Positions 43,599-52,343 of a DNA stretch of 64,000 nucleotides are shown in pieces; within the stretch, counting starts at the first letter, position 1, and each line of letters opens with the position of its first letter. The stretch is from Hydrogenophaga sp. (GTDB lineage Bacteria; Pseudomonadota; Gammaproteobacteria; Burkholderiales; Burkholderiaceae_C): positions 1-64,000 of the forward strand of contig NZ_JAILWB010000021.1 of the NCBI RefSeq assembly GCF_025699295.1, in the 5' to 3' direction. Position numbers and translations under genes: made by a program. Under the pieces are notes generated by a model. It saw nothing but the letters and a program-made list of their open reading frames with translations, did no database searches and was not told where the DNA came from.

Positions 43599-44693
43599 AT
43601 GCAAGCGCTTCGCCTTTACGCTGGCCCCCGGGCCCGGCAACACATTGAACTGCATGGCCTGAACCCGCAGGACGTGGGCGTGATTCCGGCAGCGGCGGGT
43701 GGACCCAAAGGCCTGATCCTCGGCCCGATCGACCGCTTCCTGTTCGGCGAATGGCTGCCGCGGAGCACGCAGGCCGTGCACCTGGTGGGGGCTTCCATCG
43801 GCGCCTGGCGCATGGCCACGGCCTGCCTGGGCAACACGGTGGCGGCGTTCGAACGTCTCGAGCGCGACTACATCGCCCAGCACTACGAACTGCCACCCGG
43901 CCAGCGCCGGCCCACCGCGGACCAGATCAGCAGGCGGTTTGCCGACAACCTGAAGCTGTTCTACGGCGGGCGGGTGGACGAGGTGCTGTCCCACTCGCGT
44001 TATCACCTGCACATCGTCACCTCGCGCGGGCGCCTGCTGCTGCGGCGTGAGGGCGCGTTGCGCACACCGCTGGGCTATCTGAGCGCCTTTGCCGCCAACG
44101 CGGTGCACCGCAAGGCGCTGGGCGCATGGCTCGAGCGCGTGGTGTTCTCTTCGGTGCCACCGGGTTCGGGGGCAGTGAGTGCCTTGCCCTTTGCCACGCA
44201 GGACTACCGCACACGCCAGGTGCCGATGTTCGCCGACAACTTCATGGACGCGCTGCAGGCGAGTTGCTCAATCCCCTTCGTGCTGCGACCGGTGAAGGGC
44301 ATCCAGGGAGCGCCACGTGGTACCTACTGGGATGGCGGGCTGACCGACTACCACCTGCATCTGAGCTACCGCCTGCCCGAGGCCTCGCCCATCGTGCTGT
44401 ACCCGCACTTCCAGAAGGCGGTGGTGCCGGGCTGGCTCGACAAGGCCTGGACGGGGCGCCACCGCAGCAGCCCGGCGCTGGACTCCATGCTGGTGCTCGC
44501 GCCCGACCCGGCGTGGATCGCCACCCTGCCCAATGCCAAGCTGCCCGATCGGGGCGACTTCACGCGCTACGGCCAGGATCTGGCGGCGCGCATGCAGGTC
44601 TGGAGCGGGGCGACCAGCGCCGCGCAGCGGCTCGCCGACGAGTTCGCGCAGTGGCTGGAACGCCCCGACCTGTCGCGCATCGAGCCGCTCTAA
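43599..44693 (+). CDS. Patatin-like phospholipase family protein
   Basis: AAAGGPKGLI oxyanion region, GASIGAWRMA nucleophile elbow, YWDGGLTDYH catalytic Asp. Confidence 0.85.
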   Translation: MQALRLYAGPRARQHIELHGLNPQDVGVIPAAAGGPKGLILGPIDRFLFGEWLPRSTQAVHLVGASIGAWRMATACLGNTVAAFERLERDYIAQHYELPPGQRRPTADQISRRFADNLKLFYGGRVDEVLSHSRYHLHIVTSRGRLLLRREGALRTPLGYLSAFAANAVHRKALGAWLERVVFSSVPPGSGAVSALPFATQDYRTRQVPMFADNFMDALQASCSIPFVLRPVKGIQGAPRGTYWDGGLTDYHLHLSYRLPEASPIVLYPHFQKAVVPGWLDKAWTGRHRSSPALDSMLVLAPDPAWIATLPNAKLPDRGDFTRYGQDLAARMQVWSGATSAAQRLADEFAQWLERPDLSRIEPL

Positions 44694-45430
44694 GGCGGCG
44701 GCACGTCGACCACGTACAGGGTGCTGGGCCTGTCCAGCAGCCACTCGGTGAAGCCGACGCTGCAGACGATGTCCTCGTTCAGCGGCAGCGCCTTGCCCAG
44801 TTCGAACCGCATCAGCACAAAACCCTGGGCCTGTGCGCGCCGCACGCGCAGGAAATCGATGCCGTTGGCCTGGTCGCGGTGCTCGAAGCGGCCCGCGTAG
44901 CCTTCGCGCCGGCCGGGGTGGGTGCAGAAGAGCTGCACCCGGGGACCCCAGAGCGTCCAGTCGAGGTGGTCGCCTGGGTCCACGTGCAGCTCCAGTTGCA
45001 GGCGCCGCGGTGCGTTGGCGCGCAGGCGCAGGCCGCCGACCACCCAGGTGTCGTCGATCCGGGCGATGGCACGCTCCAGCACGGGCTGGAAAGCCGCGTC
45101 CGTGAGCGACAACGGCCGGATGTTGAGCGCGTGGAGCACCGCCACGCGCTGGCGGTACGCGGACCGCAGGCAGTCCGCATTCGCACAGCGGTTGCGCGTC
45201 GTGCGCAGCCAGCGCAACTGCTCCTGACGCAATCCGGGCGGTCGGGTCGGCTTTTTCAGCACGGCACGGTACAGGGCGTTGAGCGCCCTGTCGGCCTCGG
45301 CCAGATCGGGGTGCGCGCACACCAGGTGCTCGGCCACGGCACTGGCCTGGGCGCAGTCGAATCCGGCGGGCTGCGCCCAGGCGGCGGCGCAGCTCAGGCT
45401 CAGGAAGAGGGCGACAAGGCGGGATTTCAT
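44690..45430 (-). CDS. LprI-like (DUF1311) secreted protein
   Basis: Signal peptide MKSRLVALFLSLSCAAAWA; FDCAQASAVAEHLVCAHPDLAEADRALNALYRAVL. Confidence 0.72.
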   Translation of the reverse strand: MKSRLVALFLSLSCAAAWAQPAGFDCAQASAVAEHLVCAHPDLAEADRALNALYRAVLKKPTRPPGLRQEQLRWLRTTRNRCANADCLRSAYRQRVAVLHALNIRPLSLTDAAFQPVLERAIARIDDTWVVGGLRLRANAPRRLQLELHVDPGDHLDWTLWGPRVQLFCTHPGRREGYAGRFEHRDQANGIDFLRVRRAQAQGFVLMRFELGKALPLNEDIVCSVGFTEWLLDRPSTLYVVDVPPP

Positions 45431-45496
45431 GGCGCGCAACATAGCATGGGAGAAGGGCATGACCGGCACACGGCGGGCGCGGGATAATCGGGGCCC

Positions 45497-46450
45497 ATGC
45501 CAGCTTTCCTCACCGCCGCCCTCTACCAGTTCGTCGACCTGCCGGATTTCGCCGACCTGCGCGAACCGCTGCTGGCCTGCTGCGAGGCCCATCAGGTCAA
45601 GGGCACGCTGCTGCTGGCGCGAGAGGGCATCAACGGCACGATCGCGGGGCCCGAAGCCGGCGTGCTGGCGGTGCTGGCGCACCTGCGTTCGGACCCACGC
45701 CTGGCCGATCTGCCGCACAAGGCCTCCTGGAGCGATTACCCACCGTTCCACCGCATGAAGGTGCGGCTGAAGAAGGAGATCGTCACCCTGCGCGTGCCGG
45801 GGCTGGACCCGAACCGGACCGTGGGCCAGTACGTGAAGCCGCAGGACTGGAACGCGTTGCTGGCCGACCCGCAGGTGCTCCTGATCGATACCCGCAACGA
45901 CTACGAGGTGGCGATCGGCACTTTCCGGGGCGCGGTCAACCCCGGCATCAGGACCTTCACCGAATTGCCGGCCTGGCTCGATGCCCAACCCGCGCTGCAG
46001 GGCGAAGGCCGCAAGCCCAGGGTGGCGATGTTCTGCACCGGCGGCATCCGATGCGAGAAGTCGACAGCGCTGCTGAAGATGCGTGGCTTCGACGAGGTCT
46101 ACCACCTCGAAGGCGGCATCCTCAAGTACCTGGAGGAGATCCCGCCCGAGCAGAGCACCTGGCAGGGCGAGTGCTTCGTGTTCGACGAGCGCGTGAGCGT
46201 GGGGCATGGACTGGTGCAGGGGCCGCACGAGCTCTGTCGCTCATGCCGCTGGCCGCTCGGCGCCGAGGAGAAGGCCTCACCGCGCTACGTCAAGGGTGTG
46301 AGCTGCCCCCACTGCCACGACCAGCGAACCCCGCAGGAGAAGGAACGGCTGGCCGAACGGCAGCGGCAGGTGGAACTGGCCGAGCAGCGCGGGGAGGTCC
46401 ATGTGGGCGCGCGCATCGGCGGCCACGACGAGGCGTGCCGCCCCGCCTGA
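45497..46450 (+). CDS. trhO: tRNA uridine(34) hydroxylase TrhO / YceA, rhodanese-like
   Basis: [79 protein letters not shown]. Confidence 0.93.
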   Translation: MPAFLTAALYQFVDLPDFADLREPLLACCEAHQVKGTLLLAREGINGTIAGPEAGVLAVLAHLRSDPRLADLPHKASWSDYPPFHRMKVRLKKEIVTLRVPGLDPNRTVGQYVKPQDWNALLADPQVLLIDTRNDYEVAIGTFRGAVNPGIRTFTELPAWLDAQPALQGEGRKPRVAMFCTGGIRCEKSTALLKMRGFDEVYHLEGGILKYLEEIPPEQSTWQGECFVFDERVSVGHGLVQGPHELCRSCRWPLGAEEKASPRYVKGVSCPHCHDQRTPQEKERLAERQRQVELAEQRGEVHVGARIGGHDEACRPA

Positions 46451-46465
46451 GGGTTGCCACGCAGG

Positions 46466-48712
46466 TCATACCGGCATCGGCAGACAGGCCGTGTGCGCCG
46501 GGTGCGCTGGCGGCTCGGCCGCTTCCGAGACCATGGGCACCGCGTGATCGGTGCCCGTGCCCCATGCCAGAGCCGGCTCGCGCTGGCGCCTTTCGGCCTG
46601 CCACTGGAAAGCGCGCAGTGCCGCGGCGCGCACATGCCGCCCCGCCTGCGTGCGATCGCACCAGTGCCCGCACCCCGAGAGCTGCGATGGCGTCGGCCGG
46701 CGCCCGTTGACCAGGGCCAGCCAGACCAGGCCGAACAGCAGGACGTGCGCCAGCACCGCGTGGCGCGCGAGTTCGTGCGCCTGCTCGAAAAGGTGCAGCG
46801 CAGGCGCCGGTTCGCCGTCGAAACTGCAGAGCATGCCCTGCGTTGCCAGGGCGGTCGCCCGCAGCAGGGCATGCGGCCTGCGCTGCTGGCGGGACTGCAG
46901 GCGCGCCACCAGATGCTGGGCCGCCGTGCGGTTGCCACTGGTCAACGCCACCTGCACGACAAAGAGCCAGTTGTCCTCCGACCACCAGATGCCCAGATCG
47001 GCCAGCTCGTGCATCGCATGTTCGGCCAGGGGCAGGGCTTCATGGGGCCGGCCCGTGAGCATCAGGTGCCGCGCCCGCAGCCAGCGCCATGCCGCCACGC
47101 CCAGGGGCGCGTCCCTCAGCCGGGCATGCGCGAGCCGCACGAGGCACTGCTCCAGCCCGCCCTGGTCCTCGGTGCGGGCCATGAAGCTGCCCATTTGCAG
47201 CACGGCATGGATGTGCGCCAGCGTGGCGCCGCCCTGTTCGCTGGCAACGAGCGCGGCGTGCAGATGCTGGTGGCATTGGTCGAAGTCGCCCGCCGCGCAG
47301 CACTGCAGGCCGCAATAGATCTCGAGCCATGCCGCGGGGGCCTGGTAGCCCATGTGGCGCGCGCTGGCCAGCGCGCTGGCGAGAAGGGGGGCCGGCGCGG
47401 CGCCCTGCCTGTCCAGATGCGCCAGTTCGCAGCGCTGCCGCTGCGCGGCGCACACCATGTGGCTGACCGGGTTCTGCGCGATGAGCTGATCGGCTTCGCA
47501 CAGCAGCGCACCGGCCTCTTCCTCCAGATGCAGGGACGCGAGGATGTGTGATGCCAGCAGCAGCGCCCTGGGGCGGAACGGCCCGATAGCGTGGCGCCGC
47601 ACCACCGGCAGTGCCTGCAGCGCATGCTGGCGCGCCCGATCGGGCTGCAGGGCGTGCAGGTGGTACAGCGCCAGGCACAGTTCGGCCCAGCCGGCGTATT
47701 CGTCCTCTTCCGTCCGGCGGGCCCGTTCGGTCAGCGCGGCGGCCAGCGCGGGTGCCTGCGGGTCGGCGCGCTGTGCCTGGATCCAGAGGAACTCGGCAAG
47801 GGCCCGTGCCGGGCAGTGCGCGTGCGCCACGCTGGGTGCCAGCAGGGGCGCCAGTTGCTCCGTCAGGTGGAGGGACTCGGCCAGCGCGATCAGGTTCTCG
47901 AGCTCCTTCCAGAAGCTCGCGTCCGGGGTGGCCGGTGCGAGTTGCAGGGCGTGCAGGCGCGCGCGCATGGAGACGTCCTGCGCAGCCATCAGCGCCATCT
48001 CGGCGGGGGACCGCCCGGTCACGCTGTTGGCGCTTCGTGTGCCATCGAGGTGCATCTGCCACTCCAGCCGGTATTCCCCGCCCATCGGCACCAGCCTGCT
48101 GGAGACCACCCCCAGTTCCGTGCCGGGCGTTCTGAGTTGCAGGGACAGCGCCTCCACGGTGCGTTCCATGGGGGACGATTCGTACAGGTGGATGGATTCG
48201 CCTACGGAGACGATGCCGACGCCGTGCGACTGCAGCAATTGCGTGGCCACCGAGATCAGCCCGTAGCGAACCCAGGACAGGTCGGGCGGCGTCTGCTCGC
48301 ACTCGGTGGGCAGCCAGAGGATGCGCGCGCGGGCGCACAAGGGCTCGCGGGCTTCGCCATGGCCCGCAGGGCAGGCGACCTGGCGCACGTCACCCACGAA
48401 GCGGTAGCCCACCCGGTGAATGGTCTTGATCGGGCCCGGTTCCTTGCCGCTGATGCCCATGGCCTTGCGCGCCTTCATGATGCTTTGCGCGATCACCGAA
48501 TCCGACACGTATTTGTTGCCCCAGACGTGCTCGAGCAACTCGTCCTTGCTCGCGACCCGGCCTTCGAGCCTGAGCAGGTACAGGATCAGGTCGAAAGCCC
48601 GGCGCTCGACTTTCTGCACCACGCCATCCCTCAACAGCTCACGGGTGTCGCTGCGGATGACGCAGTTGTTGAAATGGAATTCCTCGCGCCGCCCCCTGAT
48701 GTGTTCATTCAT
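46466..48712 (-). CDS. Large transcriptional regulator: N-terminal OmpR/CadC-type winged helix plus ~600-aa helical (TPR-like) region
   Basis: VQKVERRAFDLILYLLRLEGRVASKDELLEHVWGNKYVSDSVIAQSIMKARKAMGISGKEPGPIKTIHRVGYRFVGDV; remainder Ala/Leu-rich helical. Confidence 0.82.
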   Translation of the reverse strand: MNEHIRGRREEFHFNNCVIRSDTRELLRDGVVQKVERRAFDLILYLLRLEGRVASKDELLEHVWGNKYVSDSVIAQSIMKARKAMGISGKEPGPIKTIHRVGYRFVGDVRQVACPAGHGEAREPLCARARILWLPTECEQTPPDLSWVRYGLISVATQLLQSHGVGIVSVGESIHLYESSPMERTVEALSLQLRTPGTELGVVSSRLVPMGGEYRLEWQMHLDGTRSANSVTGRSPAEMALMAAQDVSMRARLHALQLAPATPDASFWKELENLIALAESLHLTEQLAPLLAPSVAHAHCPARALAEFLWIQAQRADPQAPALAAALTERARRTEEDEYAGWAELCLALYHLHALQPDRARQHALQALPVVRRHAIGPFRPRALLLASHILASLHLEEEAGALLCEADQLIAQNPVSHMVCAAQRQRCELAHLDRQGAAPAPLLASALASARHMGYQAPAAWLEIYCGLQCCAAGDFDQCHQHLHAALVASEQGGATLAHIHAVLQMGSFMARTEDQGGLEQCLVRLAHARLRDAPLGVAAWRWLRARHLMLTGRPHEALPLAEHAMHELADLGIWWSEDNWLFVVQVALTSGNRTAAQHLVARLQSRQQRRPHALLRATALATQGMLCSFDGEPAPALHLFEQAHELARHAVLAHVLLFGLVWLALVNGRRPTPSQLSGCGHWCDRTQAGRHVRAAALRAFQWQAERRQREPALAWGTGTDHAVPMVSEAAEPPAHPAHTACLPMPV

Positions 48713-48885
48713 AACTTGGTCCTTCTGACTGGGTCGCTTCGATCGGGTTCGAAACGACAAGAGGGTGCACGGATGGGATCGGTGTCGTCGCCTTTTCCAC
48801 TCACCGCCCCGCGCCTCCAGGGGCGGGGGATACAGCCGGGCGCGCTCTTCTGATTAACACCAAAGTGCAAGAACAAATGTTATTT

Positions 48886-48891
48886 TTGACA
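48886..48891 (+). promoter_or_regulatory. TTGACA hexamer within an AT-rich intergenic island (~48852-48920); promoter assignment uncertain
   Basis: Sharp local AT-richness in a GC-rich context; a -10 at ideal spacing is not clear. Confidence 0.3.
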
Positions 48892-49057
48892 ATTAATGAT
48901 TTCGTTATATTGCATTTTTCTCGCACGCACCATCGGCTCCGGGCGGGAGGCGGTCCGCCGCCAGCCCCGGCCGCGCGTCGAGTGTCTGTCCTGATGGCGA
49001 AGGAAAAAAGCCCCCGGGGCCGGCCGGAGCGTGCCTGCGGAGCGGACCGCCGCCGCG

Positions 49058-50119
49058 TCAGGCAGGAGGTGTCGCGGCCTGCGCCTTGTTCTGGCGCATC
49101 TCGGGCATCCGGTGCGCCACGTAGGTGCCCGTGCTCAAGCCCAGCAGGTACAGCAGCTCGGGGCTGAACGTCGGCATCACGAGATCGTCGCTGACGTCGG
49201 CCAGGAACACGACGATCAGTGCCACCGTCCAGGCCAGCATCTGGAAGCGGTAGATTGAATAGCCCTCGCCGTCCGAGACGAGTTCGCGCACGAACCGTTT
49301 CGCGGCCCAGCCGGGTCGCACCGCGGGGCCGGTGGGCGGGGTGTCGCGGGGCTGGGCGCTCTTGATGTAGGCGTCGCCCACGGCGGTGCCGGCGCTGATG
49401 CCCAGCGTGGCCACCAGGGAGCCGTCGATGGTGTTGAAGTTGCCGGTCACCAGCCAGATCGCGAGAAACGAGCCGAAGATGACGAAAAACCAGAGCGCCA
49501 GCTGCACCTTGGCCAGACTGAAGCCGAGCGCGTCGGGCCCCTGCGTGGAAGGCGTCCTCTCCATGAGCAGATCGGTCTTCGTGGCCAGCGCGCAGAAGAA
49601 GACGGCGAACACCAGCAGCACGCACGTGGCCACGGTCATCCAGCGCGGGTTGACGACCGTCAGCAGCGCGGGGTGGTCCGGCCGGGAGAACACGGTGTCG
49701 AACGGGTCCTGCTGTTCCGGGCCGATGCTGAAGTCCACCGGGTGCTTCAGGGTCAGCGGGCTGAGTACCCGCATCCACGTGGCCTGGTTTTCAGGCGTGA
49801 TGCGCAGGTGGAACTGCACCGTGGCGGCACGCAGGTTCACGGCCGCCGGGTACAGGCCCTGGAGCGGGAGCCCGTTGATGTACGGCACGAGGCGCCAGGG
49901 TGCGTGGCCGGGTGTCATGGCCCACTCGGACAACCCCGCCACCTGCACCAGCAGGACCCTGTCGGCCTCGAGCTCCCCCTGCAGTTGCACGACCCGCGGG
50001 CGCCCGGCGTCGGCCCCCTGCGGCGCGGCCGACTGGGCCTGCGCCGGCTGGCCGCAGAGACAGGCCAGCAGCCAGAGCAGGGCGGGAAGCACCTGCCCGA
50101 GGCGGGGGGCGGCCTTCAT
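49058..50119 (-). CDS. Uncharacterised membrane protein: signal peptide, periplasmic N-domain, ~5 TM segments with internal repeat
   Basis: MKAAPRLGQVLPALLWLLACLCGQPAQAQ signal; TM stretches at WMTVATCVLLVFAVFFCALA, LALWFFVIFGSFLAIWLV, MLAWTVALIVVFLA, ELLYLLGLSTGTYVA. Start overlaps the GH19 stop (ATGA). Confidence 0.8.
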   Translation of the reverse strand: MKAAPRLGQVLPALLWLLACLCGQPAQAQSAAPQGADAGRPRVVQLQGELEADRVLLVQVAGLSEWAMTPGHAPWRLVPYINGLPLQGLYPAAVNLRAATVQFHLRITPENQATWMRVLSPLTLKHPVDFSIGPEQQDPFDTVFSRPDHPALLTVVNPRWMTVATCVLLVFAVFFCALATKTDLLMERTPSTQGPDALGFSLAKVQLALWFFVIFGSFLAIWLVTGNFNTIDGSLVATLGISAGTAVGDAYIKSAQPRDTPPTGPAVRPGWAAKRFVRELVSDGEGYSIYRFQMLAWTVALIVVFLADVSDDLVMPTFSPELLYLLGLSTGTYVAHRMPEMRQNKAQAATPPA

Positions 50120-50778
50120 GACACCCCCGGCGCGCCCGTCGCACCCAGCAGGGTCCGGGCACGTCGCCACAAGGCCTCGCGGTGGTCCTGACCGATCAGG
50201 TCGCCATTGATGGCCACCGTCAACCGCTGGAAGGCCGCGGGCGTGGCCTCGTCGGCGTCGGCGTTGCCACGGATGCGCTGCCAGTACCAGCCAGCCGCGC
50301 GGGCGGCCGCAACGGGCTCGAACAGCCGATCGGGCTGGTTCACCAGATCGAGCCCCAGGGCATCGCCGGCCTCGGTGTACAGCGCGCGGCCGGTCAGCTG
50401 CACCAGCCCGCGGCCCCGGAAACGCCACCCGTCGCCGCTGGCCTGCGCGCCGTTGCCCAGGCGGCTGGCGTAGACCAGGTTGGCCAGTGCTTCGGGCTGG
50501 TGTTCGTACTGGCTGGCATCCTGCCGGCCTTCGGGGGCGTCCGGGGGCAGGTAGAAGTGGCGCGGCCAGACGGCTGTCAGGCGCGCGGCGCTGTAGTTGA
50601 GGTTTTCCACCAGCCGCGCCAGGCCGTCAGATTCGTGGACGATCTGCGCCAGGAACGCGGCCTGCCGCGCGGCCGTGTCGATCTGGAACTCGCTCATCGC
50701 CGCGGTGATCGGTTGCAGCCATGGCGCCACGGCGTCCACGGGCCGTTCGGTCAGCGCGGCAAGGTCGTTGGCGTTCAT
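50116..50778 (-). CDS. Glycoside hydrolase family 19-like muralytic/chitinase enzyme (alternative GTG start 50787)
   Basis: AAFLAQIVHESDGL catalytic-Glu region, LVYASRLGNG, WRFRGRGLVQLTGRALYTEAGDALGLDLVNQPD; no signal peptide evident. Confidence 0.85.
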   Translation of the reverse strand: MNANDLAALTERPVDAVAPWLQPITAAMSEFQIDTAARQAAFLAQIVHESDGLARLVENLNYSAARLTAVWPRHFYLPPDAPEGRQDASQYEHQPEALANLVYASRLGNGAQASGDGWRFRGRGLVQLTGRALYTEAGDALGLDLVNQPDRLFEPVAAARAAGWYWQRIRGNADADEATPAAFQRLTVAINGDLIGQDHREALWRRARTLLGATGAPGVS

Positions 50779-50790
50779 GCCGGTCACCGG

Positions 50791-52287
50791 TCAGTTCTGC
50801 GTGGTCGCGTCGCCACCGGCACTGGCGCCGGCCTCGGCCACGGCGCTGTCGTCGCCAGCGAGCGCAAGGTACTGGCCTGGGTAGTACTTGGTCAGCCACA
50901 TCTGGGCCAGCTGGCTGCGCGTGATGGGCTTGAAGTAGTAGTTGATCGGCACGCCGATGCCGCCCGCACGCGCCCGGTCGACGTAGTTGTCGAACGCGGT
51001 CATCAGCGAGTCGATGTTGAGCATGCGCACTTTCTGGCCCTGGATTTCACCGAGTTTGCCGATCACGGCGTTCACGGTGGCTTTCTTGAGGTCCACCAGG
51101 TCCTGCCCGGTTCGCGCGGCCGTGGCCGCGGCCTGGGCCGACTGCAGCTCGCCGCTGTTGGCGTTGGCCAGGGCCGTGAGCGCCGCCATGGTCCCGCCTT
51201 CTCCTTCCTCGGCGGCAAAGGCGCGCACGGCGGTCTGCACGTCGACACCCTCGATGCCCAGGATCACGCCCGAGGTGAGCACCGTGACGTGCGAGGTGAT
51301 GTCCTGGCGACTCAGAAGGGACTTGCTGGAGGACGCCGTGTCGTCGTCCTCGCCCAGTCCGCCGGCCGAGGACCGCCACCAGGAGTCCTGCTCGACCTGG
51401 GCCTGGAGCACGGATTCGTCGGCCTCCATGTCCTGGCTGGTCTCTGTCTTTTCCTTGCGCAGCACGTGCACCATGCCGACGAAGCTGGAGCCGTAAGTGG
51501 CGCCGGAGATGATGCTGAGCGATTTCTCGCTCGCGGAACCTTCCTCCCTGGCCACGCGCGCCATGAACGCGCGGTCCATCTTGATCTTGTCCTGGTCGCT
51601 CGGAAACAGCTGGTTCCACACGCGAATTGCCTTGTCCACGTCCAGCACCAGCGGGGCCAGCACCGTTGCCTGGCGGTGCGTGCAGTTGGCCGTGAGCACC
51701 AGCGTGCCCTCGACCTTGTGCCGCTGGCGCTGGTGGTTGATCTGCTTGACGGCGGAATCGGCCAGCTCGACCGATCCCTGCGTGCCGCCCAGTGCGCCCG
51801 ATGCGCTGATGAACTGGCGAATGGTGCTGACCGTGTTCTCGGCGTTCTGCTTGTTCTCGTCGAAGGAAAAGTACTGGGCATCCATCGTGAGCGTGTCGGC
51901 CGCCAGAGGCAGGGCCTTGGGAACGGTGCGGTTGAAATCGATCGGGCTCTCCAGGCTGGCGTTGACCTGCTGCACCTTGGCGCGCAGGGGCTGCATCTTG
52001 AGTTCCTGCTCGATGCGTGTCGTGGCGTAGGCGGTGGCCGCCTTGTCCAGCTCGGTGTCGACATCGTGGATCCGGGCCACCAGGTCCTTGGGGTCGATGT
52101 TCATGTTGATCAGCTCGTCGGCCGTCATCTGCAGGCTGTGCTTGAGCGAGATGAACGAATTGAGCGTGTCCTGCGCCGCGTCGATGGGCGTCTGCACGGC
52201 CGCCATGGCCAGCAGGTTGTCCATGGCGGCCGGGTGCACGATGCTGCCGAGCACGAGCGAAGGCGAGTAGGGAATGGTGGAGGGCAT
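50791..52287 (-). CDS. Protein of unknown function, family X paralog B (498 aa)
   Basis: Intact 498-codon ORF; strong similarity to 52344-53852, especially at both ends (IPYSPSLVLGSIVHPAAMDNLLA; GVPINYYFKPITRSQLAQMWLTKYYPG). Confidence 0.85.
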   Translation of the reverse strand: MPSTIPYSPSLVLGSIVHPAAMDNLLAMAAVQTPIDAAQDTLNSFISLKHSLQMTADELINMNIDPKDLVARIHDVDTELDKAATAYATTRIEQELKMQPLRAKVQQVNASLESPIDFNRTVPKALPLAADTLTMDAQYFSFDENKQNAENTVSTIRQFISASGALGGTQGSVELADSAVKQINHQRQRHKVEGTLVLTANCTHRQATVLAPLVLDVDKAIRVWNQLFPSDQDKIKMDRAFMARVAREEGSASEKSLSIISGATYGSSFVGMVHVLRKEKTETSQDMEADESVLQAQVEQDSWWRSSAGGLGEDDDTASSSKSLLSRQDITSHVTVLTSGVILGIEGVDVQTAVRAFAAEEGEGGTMAALTALANANSGELQSAQAAATAARTGQDLVDLKKATVNAVIGKLGEIQGQKVRMLNIDSLMTAFDNYVDRARAGGIGVPINYYFKPITRSQLAQMWLTKYYPGQYLALAGDDSAVAEAGASAGGDATTQN

Positions 52288-52343
52288 GGGATGCTCCCGG
52301 AAGGTTCGGAGGAGGGTTCAGGGAATCTGCGGTGCCATGTGCT

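Noticed and set aside
50116-50787. Prophage remnant based on GH19 endolysin-like gene
   Set aside because: No portal, terminase, capsid, tail, integrase or classic small holin/spanin within the window.
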